A stretch of DNA of 64,000 nucleotides from Tautonia plasticadhaerens (lineage in GTDB: Bacteria; Planctomycetota; Planctomycetia; Isosphaerales; Isosphaeraceae). Positions 49,744-58,509 of the stretch are shown piece after piece. The position numbers and the translations under genes were made by a program. Location: assembly GCF_007752535.1 (NCBI RefSeq), contig NZ_CP036426.1, positions 7,812,001-7,876,000 on the forward strand, in the 5' to 3' direction. A model generated the notes under the pieces. That model was given only the letters and a program-made list of their open reading frames with translations, searched no databases and was not told the DNA's origin. Every line of letters starts with the position of its first letter. The stretch's first letter is position 1.

Positions 49744-52278
49744 ATGATCCCGGAACCGGTGCGGCTGCACAACCCGACCGGGCCCGACCGCGTGGCCGTC
49801 GTCTCCGCCGCCGAGGCCTGGGGGACGCCCGGCTCCTTCCACGTCCTCGTCGCCCGGGGACCCCGGGCCGGCAAGCTCGGCATGGGCACCACCTACGGCC
49901 CCTTCACGGTCGAAGAACTGGCCGACCGCTTCGCCGAGGTCGTCGCCGCACTGGGGCTCGAACTGTTCGCCGAGGCCGGACGATCGCTCCTCATCGACGC
50001 CCTGCTCGACGCCCGCCCCCAGGTCCGGGCCCGGGCCGCCGCCCGCCTCGGCTGGAGGCGCGACCGGGGCGCCGTCGGGCCGCTCATCGCCGCGCTGGCC
50101 TCGGCCGAGGGGGAGACCTGTGCCCTCCTCGATGCCCTCGGCGCCATCGGCGACCCCGTCGCGATCCCCGCGGTCCGCCCCTTCGCCGGCCGCAAGCTCC
50201 TCTCCCGACGCCGGTCGGCCGTGGAGGCCTTGCGGCTCCTCGGCGACCTCGAAGGGCTCGCCGAACACGCCGATCGCATCCGGGCCACCTTGCCCGAGCC
50301 GCTCCTGACCGCCCTCGACGCAATCGACCCGGACGACCCGCGGCCGGGGGCCGAGGACGCCATCGTCTCGGTCTTCCCCTCCGTCGAGGATCAATACCGG
50401 GGGCTCGCCCTGGACACGCTTTACGAGCTGGGGACGCCGGTCGCCGTCGCCGCGATCCGAGCGGTCCTGCCCGGCCTCCGATTCGATCGCGTCTATCACT
50501 GGCGATACCTCAAGAGCATCTACAAGCGGTCGATGCTCCGGCACGACGCCGTCACTTTCGGCCTGCTCAGCCACGCCATCGAGGCCAGGGGGAGACAGAC
50601 AAAGGGGGTCGCGGCCTCGGTCAAGTCGGGACTCGACGGCGGCGTCCATCACACCCGGATCTTCGCCCGACCGACCCAGCGCTATCTCCGTCGACTCGCC
50701 TGGCGATACCTCCGCAACCTCGCCCGACACCGCCCCGACCGGTACGCCGCCGCCGCCGCCGAGGCCCTCGTCCCGTACGGGCCCGAGGACGCCCGGGAGC
50801 CGTCCGGGCTCTACGGCGCATTTGCCGACTGCTACCTCCTGAACCGCATCCTCCACAACCAGGGCGACCGCCTCGTCCTCGACCATTCCCGCCTCTCGTT
50901 CCGATGGCGAGACGCCGATTCGTTCCGGGCCCCGGCCGATCGCCGGGAGGAGGCATTCCCCGATCGGTGGGACGCCCATCCCCGTGCCTACCTCCGCCTG
51001 CTCGGTTCTTCGCGACTGCCCTCGGTCCACGCGTTCGCCCTCCGGGCCGTCGAGGAGCGACATCGAGACATCCTCGGCGACGCGTCCGTCGAGGAGTTGT
51101 TGCCGATGCTCCGGGCCCCCCACGAGCCGACCGTCCGGCTCGGCCTCGACGAGCTGCGGCGTCGGTTCGACCCCGAGCACCCCGACCTCCTGCTCGTCGA
51201 CCGGCTGATCGCCGACCAAATCCCCGAGGCCCGAGAGCTCGCCCGGTCCTGGCTCCGGGAGTCGAGCCCCCTCTGGACCCGGGACGCCGAGTGGGTCGTC
51301 CTCTTCACCACCTCCGGCGACCCGGACCTCTCGATGCTTGCCGCCGGGCTGGCCGCCGACCGCCTCAAGAGCGACCCCGGGCTGCGCCGGATCCTCTCGG
51401 CCCGCCTGCTCGACCTGTTCCGACAGCCCGAGGCCCAACCGGGCTCGCTCGACGCCTACCTCCTGATCGCCCGGGATGCCCTGCTCGACGACCTCGACGA
51501 GCAACTCGACCTGGATACCCTGATCCACCTCATCCTCACCGGGCCTCCCCAGGCGCAGGCCCTCGGCGGGGATCTGCTGGCGAGGCGGCCCGAGGCGGTC
51601 GAGAAACTCGGTCTGGAGGGTCTCTCCCAGCTCGCCAATCACGAGATCGCCGCCGTCCGGGCCGCCACCCATGCCCTGCTCCGTCTCGCCGTCGACCGCT
51701 TCCGAGACGACCCGGGCCCGCTGCTGATGCTCGTCGAGAGTGACTGGCCCGACACCCGAGTCGTCGCGTTCGGCTTGCTCCGGGATGGGCTCGGACCCGA
51801 CGTCCTCGGCCCCCCCGGCCTGATGGGCCTGCTCGACTCGAATCGGGTCGACGTCCAGGACGTGGCCCGGGTGCTCGTCCTCCGGCACGTCGACCGCTTC
51901 GACCCCGTCGAACTGGTCCCCCGGCTGGTCGAGCACCCTCATCCGAATATGAGGCGGTTCGCGCTCGACCTCGTGATCGACCACCTCCCCGACGGGGCCG
52001 AGGCCCTCGACCGCCTCTCCTGGTTCTTCCGAGCCGCCCTCTTCGACCTCCGGCCCGAGCGGCCGGTCAAGCGACGCATCATCAACTTTCTCCGCGACCG
52101 GGGCCTCCGGGACCCGTTCCAGGCCCGTGTCGCCGCCGAGCTGCTCGGCGACTTCGCCCGATCGGCGACCCGGTCCGACGCCGACCGGGCGTTGCACGCG
52201 GTCGTCTCGATCCTGATCGCGCACCCCGACACGCCCTCCGACGTCTCGATCGGCCACTCGGCGGGAGGCGTCGCATGA
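49744..52278 (+). CDS. HEAT/ARM-repeat protein, probable retron accessory component
   Basis: An 844-aa protein. The first ~75 residues are a separate beta-rich module (F-H-V-L-V-A-R-G-P-R-A-G-K, T-T-Y-G-P-F-T-V-E-E-L-A) resembling no catalytic domain I know. From about residue 80 to the end it is a string of paired helices of HEAT/ARM type (V-R-A-R-A-A-A-R-L-G-W-R-R-D-R-G-A-V-G-P-L-I; H-E-I-A-A-V-R-A-A-T-H-A-L-L; H-P-H-P-N-M-R-R-F-A-L-D). It has no transmembrane segment or signal. It is a large alpha-solenoid scaffold, consistent with the ARM component I recall from type XIII retrons. It lies 51 bp after the macrodomain gene and overlaps the next gene by 4 bp. Confidence 0.8.
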   Translation: MIPEPVRLHNPTGPDRVAVVSAAEAWGTPGSFHVLVARGPRAGKLGMGTTYGPFTVEELADRFAEVVAALGLELFAEAGRSLLIDALLDARPQVRARAAARLGWRRDRGAVGPLIAALASAEGETCALLDALGAIGDPVAIPAVRPFAGRKLLSRRRSAVEALRLLGDLEGLAEHADRIRATLPEPLLTALDAIDPDDPRPGAEDAIVSVFPSVEDQYRGLALDTLYELGTPVAVAAIRAVLPGLRFDRVYHWRYLKSIYKRSMLRHDAVTFGLLSHAIEARGRQTKGVAASVKSGLDGGVHHTRIFARPTQRYLRRLAWRYLRNLARHRPDRYAAAAAEALVPYGPEDAREPSGLYGAFADCYLLNRILHNQGDRLVLDHSRLSFRWRDADSFRAPADRREEAFPDRWDAHPRAYLRLLGSSRLPSVHAFALRAVEERHRDILGDASVEELLPMLRAPHEPTVRLGLDELRRRFDPEHPDLLLVDRLIADQIPEARELARSWLRESSPLWTRDAEWVVLFTTSGDPDLSMLAAGLAADRLKSDPGLRRILSARLLDLFRQPEAQPGSLDAYLLIARDALLDDLDEQLDLDTLIHLILTGPPQAQALGGDLLARRPEAVEKLGLEGLSQLANHEIAAVRAATHALLRLAVDRFRDDPGPLLMLVESDWPDTRVVAFGLLRDGLGPDVLGPPGLMGLLDSNRVDVQDVARVLVLRHVDRFDPVELVPRLVEHPHPNMRRFALDLVIDHLPDGAEALDRLSWFFRAALFDLRPERPVKRRIINFLRDRGLRDPFQARVAAELLGDFARSATRSDADRALHAVVSILIAHPDTPSDVSIGHSAGGVA

Positions 52279-53969
52279 TCGCCTCGCACCGCTACGCCGG
52301 TCGGAGCGGCATCGTCAACGGGCCCTCCTCCGCCCGGGTCTCCTTCGCCACCGACACGTTCCGGGAGCCGACCTTCTTCCGGGGCACGATCGGCCGCCCC
52401 GTGGTCTTCCGGGAGGCCCTCGCCGCCCTGTACGAGGTGGTCGTCAGCGACTTCGCGTACCGCCCGAAAGACCGCCTCGAATACAGGGCCTGGCTCGAGG
52501 AGCAGGACCGAAAGTTCCTCGCCGGGCTCGGCCTGAATCGCATGCGAGACCTCGGACGAGCCGAGCAACTCCAGGCCCGCCTCGCCGAGCTTGACCGCGC
52601 CCGGCTCGAGCGCCTCAAGCCGTTCCACCGGGCCCGGATCGACTATTTCCAGTATGCGTATACCAACTGGTTCGAACGTTCCCTGATCCTCGACCCCGTG
52701 GTGACGGTCCACCCCGACGAGGTCTCCTTCGAGGCCTTCTCCCGGGACGAGAGCACCTATGCCCGCCTCGCCGCCGCCCACGAGGCATTCGACCGGGTCG
52801 ACGAGTTCGAATGCGGCACCACGAACATCGACTTCAGCCCCCGATTGCACGGCGAGCTGGAGCGAATCCGCTCCTACCGCCGCACCCGGCTCGACGTCGG
52901 CCCTACCGGCCTGGCCGTCGCCACCGAGGGCGATGAGGGCCACGTCGAGAAGAAGATCGAGCTGCCGGATTCCTGGGTCTCCGGATTCCTCCAGGTCCAC
53001 AGCGCCATGTCGCTCGGCCTGACCCGGCTCCGCCTCGCCCCGGTCGACCTGTTCAACATCTGCCGGGCGTTGCGTCGCCGGCGGGCGAGGACCTCCCCGA
53101 GGGCCCTCCGCTACGAGCTGGAGCCGGGGCGACCCGCCAGGGTCGTCCTGGAGCCCTGGGAGCAGGTCATCCAGCTCTCTCCCGCGTCGACCTTCGAGGG
53201 CTCGAAGCCCGTCGTGGTCCGCACCTGGGGCCGAGACCGGCTTTGGACCCTGGCCCGCCTGATCCCCGCCTGCCGGTCGGTCGACGTCCACCTCGCCGGG
53301 CTCGGCCTGCCGAGCATCTATGTGCTCGACCTCGGGCCGATCCGTTTCACCCTCGCCCTCTCCGGCTGGACCGACAACGATTGGACCTCCGGCGGCTCGA
53401 AGTTCGACCTCCTGGCCCGCCGCCTCGACGTCTCCTCGGGCGAACTCTCGCGTTCGTATGAAACCTTGAGGTCGCTCCGCCTCGCCACCGACGCCGATCT
53501 CGCGGAGCGTGCCGGCCTCGGGGTCGAGAAGGCCCGAAGCGCCCTGTCGTTCCTCTGCCAGGTCGGGAGGGCCATGTACGACCTCGGCGGCGGTGTTTAC
53601 CGGCACCGGGACCTGTTCCTGGAGCCGTTCTCCGCCGATCAGGCCGCGACGCAGGTGAAACAGGCCCCCGCCCCGGCCGGCTCCAGCGAGGCCAAGGCCC
53701 ATGCGATCGTCGATCACTCCGGCATCCGGATCATCGCCCGGCGTCCGGTTTCCACCGGCTACAAGGTCAGCGGCAGCGCCACCGATTCCGGCGGCCGACG
53801 CGTCCGCCCGTTGCTCCATGTCGACCTCGACGGCCGGATCGTCGAGGGCTCGTGCACCTGCCGGTCGTTCGCCAGGCACGGGATGACCAGGGGGCCCTGC
53901 GAGCACCTCCTGGCGCTCCGACTGGCCCACATGGAACGCCTCGAACAGGAGGACCGACCCGACGCGTGA
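52275..53969 (+). CDS. Winged-helix / SWIM zinc-finger protein, probable retron accessory component
   Basis: A 564-aa protein. A classical SWIM zinc finger sits at the C-terminus: C527-x-C529-x12-C542-x-H544. Residues about 395-470 form a winged-helix-like segment (S-S-G-E-L-S-R-S-Y-E-T-L-R-S-L, D-L-A-E-R-A-G-L-G-V-E-K-A-R-S-A-L-S-F-L). The N-terminal two thirds are long and mixed alpha/beta, unrecognised. SWIM fingers bind nucleic acid or protein. The combination matches the winged-helix-SWIM partner I recall from type XIII retrons. ATG overlaps the HEAT gene stop (ATGA). A 416-bp gap containing the retron RNA follows. Confidence 0.82.
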   Translation: MIASHRYAGRSGIVNGPSSARVSFATDTFREPTFFRGTIGRPVVFREALAALYEVVVSDFAYRPKDRLEYRAWLEEQDRKFLAGLGLNRMRDLGRAEQLQARLAELDRARLERLKPFHRARIDYFQYAYTNWFERSLILDPVVTVHPDEVSFEAFSRDESTYARLAAAHEAFDRVDEFECGTTNIDFSPRLHGELERIRSYRRTRLDVGPTGLAVATEGDEGHVEKKIELPDSWVSGFLQVHSAMSLGLTRLRLAPVDLFNICRALRRRRARTSPRALRYELEPGRPARVVLEPWEQVIQLSPASTFEGSKPVVVRTWGRDRLWTLARLIPACRSVDVHLAGLGLPSIYVLDLGPIRFTLALSGWTDNDWTSGGSKFDLLARRLDVSSGELSRSYETLRSLRLATDADLAERAGLGVEKARSALSFLCQVGRAMYDLGGGVYRHRDLFLEPFSADQAATQVKQAPAPAGSSEAKAHAIVDHSGIRIIARRPVSTGYKVSGSATDSGGRRVRPLLHVDLDGRIVEGSCTCRSFARHGMTRGPCEHLLALRLAHMERLEQEDRPDA

Positions 53970-54101
53970 ATCCGTCCTCGGATGTCGTATGGTGGTTGCC
54001 GGATGCCGGTTGCTCGGGACCTGGCCCACGAGCGCCTATCCGCCATCCGCGCCCGATCACCCGAATTCCATCGGTTCCTGGCAGGAGGAGGTTTGTCGTC
54101 C

Positions 54102-54327
54102 GGAGGGAGGCAGCGGTCCCATTAGCCGATCGTGCGGCGATACGCCGCGCAGGTCCCCGTGCCCGACACTCGTCACGCGCCCGACCGCCATCTGCGGCCG
54201 GGGCACCGACCAGGCCCTCGCCTGGTTCGGTTGCTCCGCAACCCGAGGGCCCCGGTCGGTGCCCCGGCCGCTCCAGTTGGCCGGTCGCGTCCGAAGGATG
54301 TTCGTAGCGGGACCGCTGCCTCCCCCC
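54102..54327 (+). ncRNA. Retron msr-msd noncoding RNA (predicted)
   Basis: The gap between the SWIM and reverse transcriptase genes has the layout of a retron ncRNA. A 16-bp perfect inverted repeat, GGGAGGCAGCGGTCCC at 54105-54120 and GGGACCGCTGCCTCCC at 54309-54324, gives the a1/a2 stem; two further pairs extend it past one mismatch. Directly inside a1 is ATTAGC (54121-54126), the usual setting of the branching guanosine (G54125). An msr-type hairpin follows at 54132-54150 (GCGGCG-ata-CGCCGC core). The msd is a long hairpin: 18 perfect pairs 54194-54211 with 54254-54271, 8 pairs 54213-54220 with 54244-54251, and a terminal GGTTGC-tcc-GCAACC at 54229-54243. An outer extension pairs 54182-54190 with 54278-54287. 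The msDNA would be roughly 100-125 nt. Prediction from sequence only. Confidence 0.85.
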
Positions 54328-54385
54328 CGACGCCGACTCCGACCCCATCGCCAGACCATTGCCCGAGGCCGCGGCGACCGATCCC

Positions 54386-55780
54386 ATGAATGAAGACGAG
54401 AAGGCCCGCCTCTACCGAGAGGTCACCCGGTCCGCCTCCGAGTCGGCGGTGCTCCGCCGGATGCACGCCCTCGGCTTCTGGCCGCACGGCGAGGGCCTGC
54501 CGCCGGATCCCCCGGAGGAACACGCCGAGCGTGCCCGGATCGAGGCCGAACTGGCCGACCTCCGCCGGACGCACGCCCGGGTCGAGGATCCGGAGGCCGC
54601 TCTCGTCGAGGAGCGTCGCCGGCGCTGGGAGGAGAGCAAGGCCCGCCGGGCCGAGGCCAGGGCCCGGCGCCTCCAGGAACAGCAGGTACGTCGGGAGGAA
54701 TGGGACCGCCACCGCTCCTCGACCATGGTCCATGCCGGGATCGGCGTCAGCGCCGGACTCCAGGACGCTCGATCGGACGAGGAGGCCCTCTCCCGCCGCG
54801 GCCTGCCGGTCCTGCACCGGGCCGAGGATCTCGCCGGGCAGATCGGTATCGAGCTGGGAGCCCTCCGCTGGCTGACCTACCACCGACGATCCGCCTCCGT
54901 CGTCCACTATCACCGCTACGAGATCGCCAAGAAGACCGGCGGCGTCCGCTGCATCTCCGCCCCGAAGCCGGCCCTGGCCTTCGCCCAGCGCTGGGTCTTC
55001 GACCAGATCCTCCGGCGGCTCGACCCCGAGCCCCAGGCCCACGGCTTCGTCCCCGGGCGGTCGATCGTCACGAACGCCTCGACCCACGCGGGGCGGGCGG
55101 TGGTGGTGAATCTCGACATGAAGGACTTCTTCCCCTCGGTCACTTTCCGCCGCGTGAAGGGGCTGTTCCGCGCGATCGGCTACTCCGAACACCTCGCCAC
55201 CGTGCTCGCCCTGCTCTGCACCGAGCCCCCCCGAGTGCCGGCCACCCTCGACGGCAAGACCACCCACATCGCCCTGGGGGACCGCGTCCTCCCCCAGGGC
55301 GCCTGCACCAGCCCGAGCATCACCAACGCCCTCTGCCGTCGCCTCGACCGAAGGCTGGACGGCCTCGCGCGTCGCCATGGATTCACCTACACCCGGTACG
55401 CCGACGACCTCACGTTCTCCGGCGACCGCCCCGCCGTCGTCGGCCGCCTGCTCCGCTCCGTCCGCTCAATCCTCGCGGCCGAGGGGTTCGTCGAGCACCC
55501 GTCCAAGACCCGGATCATGCGTCGGGGGGGCCGCCAGGAGGTCACCGGCGTGACGGTCAATGACCGGCCGAACGTCTCCCGACGCGAGTTGCGCACCCTC
55601 CGAGCAATCCTGCACAACGCGGCCCGCCTCGGCCTTGAGAGCCAGAACCGGGAGGACCATCCCGACTTCGCCTCGCACCTTCGCGGCCGGGTCGAATTCG
55701 CGTGCATGGTCGATCCGTCCCGGGCCGGGACCTACCGCGACGCGCTGTCGCGGGCCCTCCAAGGGCCCGGCGCCCCTTGA
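54386..55780 (+). CDS. Retron reverse transcriptase
   Basis: A 464-aa RNA-directed DNA polymerase that should copy the msd of the RNA just upstream into branched msDNA. Retron-specific marks are present: N230-A-S-T-H234 (the NAxxH motif) and V386-T-G388 (the VTG triplet). Polymerase motifs: N-L-D244-M-K-D-F-F, L-P-Q-G-A-C-T-S-P (302-310) and catalytic Y338-A-D-D341. The first ~140 residues are an extension with a highly charged coiled coil (about 60-110), longer than in small retron RTs. ATG 54386 is chosen; a TTG at 54359 is possible. A CGGGCCCT-cca-AGGGCCCG hairpin at 55751-55769 overlaps the last codons and may aid termination. No separate promoter is evident. Confidence 0.93.
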   Translation: MNEDEKARLYREVTRSASESAVLRRMHALGFWPHGEGLPPDPPEEHAERARIEAELADLRRTHARVEDPEAALVEERRRRWEESKARRAEARARRLQEQQVRREEWDRHRSSTMVHAGIGVSAGLQDARSDEEALSRRGLPVLHRAEDLAGQIGIELGALRWLTYHRRSASVVHYHRYEIAKKTGGVRCISAPKPALAFAQRWVFDQILRRLDPEPQAHGFVPGRSIVTNASTHAGRAVVVNLDMKDFFPSVTFRRVKGLFRAIGYSEHLATVLALLCTEPPRVPATLDGKTTHIALGDRVLPQGACTSPSITNALCRRLDRRLDGLARRHGFTYTRYADDLTFSGDRPAVVGRLLRSVRSILAAEGFVEHPSKTRIMRRGGRQEVTGVTVNDRPNVSRRELRTLRAILHNAARLGLESQNREDHPDFASHLRGRVEFACMVDPSRAGTYRDALSRALQGPGAP

Positions 55781-55898
55781 CCGGTCCCCCTACGATCGTC
55801 CCGGACGCGATCGACTCGCCGTCCGGGGCGTCGTGTCGCCGGAGCGGCCGGGCACGGCCGGCCCTCGATCGTCGGGCCGCACGTGAGCCGAGACGGAC

Positions 55899-56324
55899 AT
55901 GAACCCCCATCGCGGATCGCGGATCGCCGGCCTGGTGCTCCACCTGCTCATCGGCGGGCTGATGATCTTCGCCGGGTCGATGAAGGCCCTCGGACTGGTG
56001 CCGGAGGAGGCGAAGCAGGAGATGGCCGGCTCGGCGATCGCCGACAACCTCGTCCTGATCGGGACCGGGGAACTGGCCTCGGCCATCCTGCTGATCGTGC
56101 CCCGGACCCTCTCCCTCGGCGTCCTGCTGACCAGCGGCTTCTGGGGAGGGGCGATCTGCATGCACCTGTCACAGGGTGACTCCTACGTCATGCAGTCGGC
56201 GTTGCTGGCGCTGACGTGGGTCGGCGCCTGGTTGCGCTGCCCGGCGCTGCTGTCCAGCTTCCGGTCAGGCGCGTCGTCGGGCACGGCGAATTCCCCCGCC
56301 TCGGTGGTCGGCGACCCGAGTTGA
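55899..56324 (+). CDS. DoxX-like small membrane protein
   Basis: A 141-aa protein with four hydrophobic segments (G-L-V-L-H-L-L-I-G-G-L-M-I-F-A-G-S-M-K near the N-terminus; A-S-A-I-L-L-I-V-P; G-V-L-L-T-S-G-F-W-G-G-A; Q-S-A-L-L-A-L-T-W-V-G). The G-S-x-K-A-L-G and G-F-W-G-G-A pattern fits the DoxX-like family, often linked to membrane redox tasks. It lies 118 bp after the reverse transcriptase in the same direction; whether it belongs to the retron operon is doubtful. Confidence 0.7.
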   Translation: MNPHRGSRIAGLVLHLLIGGLMIFAGSMKALGLVPEEAKQEMAGSAIADNLVLIGTGELASAILLIVPRTLSLGVLLTSGFWGGAICMHLSQGDSYVMQSALLALTWVGAWLRCPALLSSFRSGASSGTANSPASVVGDPS

Positions 56325-56521
56325 CAGCCCCGATGATCCCGGCTACAGTCCCCGTCGCACGTCGAGGCCGAGGGCGGCCGGGCGGGCGCAATTGCTGAGG
56401 CACCACTGAGTTCGGCTTCGAGGCGTCCGCTCGTCCGGTCGAGGTCCCGGCTCGGGCTCGGGCGGTCCCAGGGACGGGGCGGCATTCCGGCCCGCGCCGA
56501 AGTGACGGGCGAGGGCAAGTC

Positions 56522-57700
56522 ATGGAAGATCACCCCGCCGGTCCGGCATGCCCGGGGCCCCGGGGGCAGTGGTCCCTGTCGGTGGTCGTCCCCGTCCGAG
56601 ACGGGGGGGACGCCTTCAGGCGCTGCCTCCGGGCGCTCCGAGAGACATCCGGGGCGGACTTCGAACTGATCGTCGTCGACGACGGCTCCCGGGACGACTC
56701 GGCCGCCCTGGCCGAGGAGGCCGGGGCCGTCGTCGTGCGGCACGACCGGCCGCTCGGCCCCGCCGCCGCCCGGAATGACGGCGCCCGGGCCGCCTCCGCG
56801 CCGGTGATCTTCTTCCTCGACGCCGACGTCGCCGTCCGCCCCGATGCACCGGCCCGGGTCCTCTCCCGGTTCGCGGGCGACCCCGGCCTTGGCGCGGTGT
56901 TCGGCTCCTACGACGCGGAGCCGACGGCCCCCGGGCTCGTCAGCCGGTTCCGCAACCTACTGCACCATTACACGCATCAGGCCGGCTCGTTCCGAGACGA
57001 GGCCCGGCCGGCACACACCTTCTGGACCGGCTGCGGGGCGATCCGCCGCGAGCTGTTCCTGGCGATGGGAGGCTTCGACCCCCAGCTCTACCGCCGCCCG
57101 GCGATCGAGGACATCGAGCTCGGCTACCGCCTGACCCGGGCAGGCCATCGGATCGAGCTCATCCGCGACCTCCAGGTCACGCACCTGAAGCGCTGGACGT
57201 TCCGCGAGGTGATCCGCACGGATGTCCTCCGCAGGGGCGTCCCCTGGACGCTGTTGATGCTCCGATCCGGCGTGGCCGAGACGGACCTGAACGTGAGCGG
57301 GACGCAGCGGGCGAGCGTCGCGGCCACGGGACTGACGGGGCTCGGCGTGCTGCTGTCGCCGATCGAGCCCTCGGCGCTGGCCTTGCTCGTCCTCGGGCCG
57401 GCGGCGGTCGTCACCCTGAACGCCCGGTTCTACCGGTTCCTGGCCCGCCGGCTCGGGTTGCCCAGGGCGACCTTGAGCGTCCCGCTCCACCTGCTGTATT
57501 TCTGCTGTTGCGGCGTGTCGGTGGCGATCGCGGTGACGATCTGGCTGGCCCAGCGGAGGGCCCGGCAGCCGATCGCCGACCGCCAGCCCTTGCGCCCCCG
57601 GCCCGACGGCCCGGCGTCGACGGCCGCCGGGCCCCACGCCGGATCGACCCCAGACTCCCGGAGTCGCCACCCATGGTCCCGGACCGAGATGCACCCCTGA
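56522..57700 (+). CDS. Family 2 glycosyltransferase
   Basis: A 392-aa inverting glycosyltransferase with a GT-A fold. Visible: L-S-V-V-V-P-V-R-D-G-G, the nucleotide-binding I-V-V-D-D-G-S-R-D-D-S, and the metal-binding F-F-L-D-A-D-V near residue 98. A C-terminal region (about 290-350) has hydrophobic segments (L-G-V-L-L-S-P-I-E and L-L-Y-F-C-C-C-G-V-S-V-A-I-A-V-T-I-W), so the enzyme is membrane-associated. First of four closely packed genes (56522-60339), its end overlapping the next by 28 bp. Donor and acceptor unknown. Confidence 0.9.
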   Translation: MEDHPAGPACPGPRGQWSLSVVVPVRDGGDAFRRCLRALRETSGADFELIVVDDGSRDDSAALAEEAGAVVVRHDRPLGPAAARNDGARAASAPVIFFLDADVAVRPDAPARVLSRFAGDPGLGAVFGSYDAEPTAPGLVSRFRNLLHHYTHQAGSFRDEARPAHTFWTGCGAIRRELFLAMGGFDPQLYRRPAIEDIELGYRLTRAGHRIELIRDLQVTHLKRWTFREVIRTDVLRRGVPWTLLMLRSGVAETDLNVSGTQRASVAATGLTGLGVLLSPIEPSALALLVLGPAAVVTLNARFYRFLARRLGLPRATLSVPLHLLYFCCCGVSVAIAVTIWLAQRRARQPIADRQPLRPRPDGPASTAAGPHAGSTPDSRSRHPWSRTEMHP

Positions 57701-58509
57701 GCGCCGCCCCCCGAGTCGCCCCCCCGGAGGCCCCGGCCGCGACGGTGGCCGTGGTCCGGTCCGACAACCGCCGGGGGGCCGTCGCCGAGGCCCTGGCCCT
57801 GCTCGACGCCGAGGTCCGGCCGATCCTGGCCGGGCCGGTCGCCATCCTCACCCACCTCGGGCCGACCGGGGCCGGGTCGACGAGCCCCTCCGCCCTCTCG
57901 AGCGTGCTCGACGTGGTCCTCTCGGCCGACCCGGGCGCGGTGACGATCGCCTCGGGAAGCCGTCGCGCCCGAGAACGGTTCGCGTCACGAGGGTTCCTCG
58001 ACGAATGCTGGGGCCGCCCGGTCCGGTTCCTCGACCTGGCCCGCGACGAGGACGGCTGGGAGGTCGTCGATCGCCCCTCGGGCGGCCCGCTTCGGCTTTC
58101 CGGCACGATCGCGGAGGCGGGGTGCCGGATCGCCCTGTCGCCCCTCTCCGCCCTGCGACGAGGCCCGGCTTGCCTGCTCGCCGTCCGTCAGGCGATCCGC
58201 CCGGCCGACCTCCCCGGCTTCGACGGCGAGCCGATCCCGCGCGCCTGGCCCGACCTGAGCATCATCGAGGGAAAGCTCGGGTGGCGGGGCCGTTCGGCCC
58301 TGGCCGTCGCCGGGCTCGACCCGATGGCCGTCGACGCCGTCGCGGCCAAGCTCCTGGGCATCGACCGACGCCGGGCCGAACGGCTCGGCGCGCCGGGCCG
58401 GATCGCGGTCGTCGGCGACGCCGAAGGCACCGCCCGGCCGATCCGCGCGGCGTCGACTCCGGGCCTGCGGCGGGATTCCGGCCACCCGGATCGGGGGGGG
58501 ACCTCCTGA
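57673..58509 (+). CDS. DUF362-like protein (putative)
   Basis: A 278-aa protein. The sequence V-A-V-V-R-S-D-N-R-R-G-A-V-A-E-A-L-A-L-L, a central P-V-A-I-L-T-H-L-G-P-T-G-A-G-S-T-S-P block and D-P-M-A-V-D-A-V-A-A-K-L-L-G-I near the C-terminus follow the DUF362 layout. No ferredoxin cysteines are seen. Function of the family is unsettled. It overlaps the family 2 glycosyltransferase by 28 bp and touches the next gene by TGATG, so it belongs to the glycosyltransferase operon. Confidence 0.6.
   Translation: MVPDRDAPLSAAPRVAPPEAPAATVAVVRSDNRRGAVAEALALLDAEVRPILAGPVAILTHLGPTGAGSTSPSALSSVLDVVLSADPGAVTIASGSRRARERFASRGFLDECWGRPVRFLDLARDEDGWEVVDRPSGGPLRLSGTIAEAGCRIALSPLSALRRGPACLLAVRQAIRPADLPGFDGEPIPRAWPDLSIIEGKLGWRGRSALAVAGLDPMAVDAVAAKLLGIDRRRAERLGAPGRIAVVGDAEGTARPIRAASTPGLRRDSGHPDRGGTS

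Noticed and set aside
54102-54327. Ordinary rho-independent terminator after the SWIM gene
   Set aside because: The a1/a2 repeat encloses ~190 nt with its own hairpins and a branch-G motif and lacks a T-tract; the retron reading explains all of it.
53970-54385. Small protein genes in the gap before the RT
   Set aside because: Frames exist on both strands but would be disrupted by the strong hairpins and show no start signals or motifs.
55899-56324. DoxX-like protein as a retron membrane effector
   Set aside because: It is an ordinary DoxX-like sequence separated by 118 bp, with nothing linking it to the retron.
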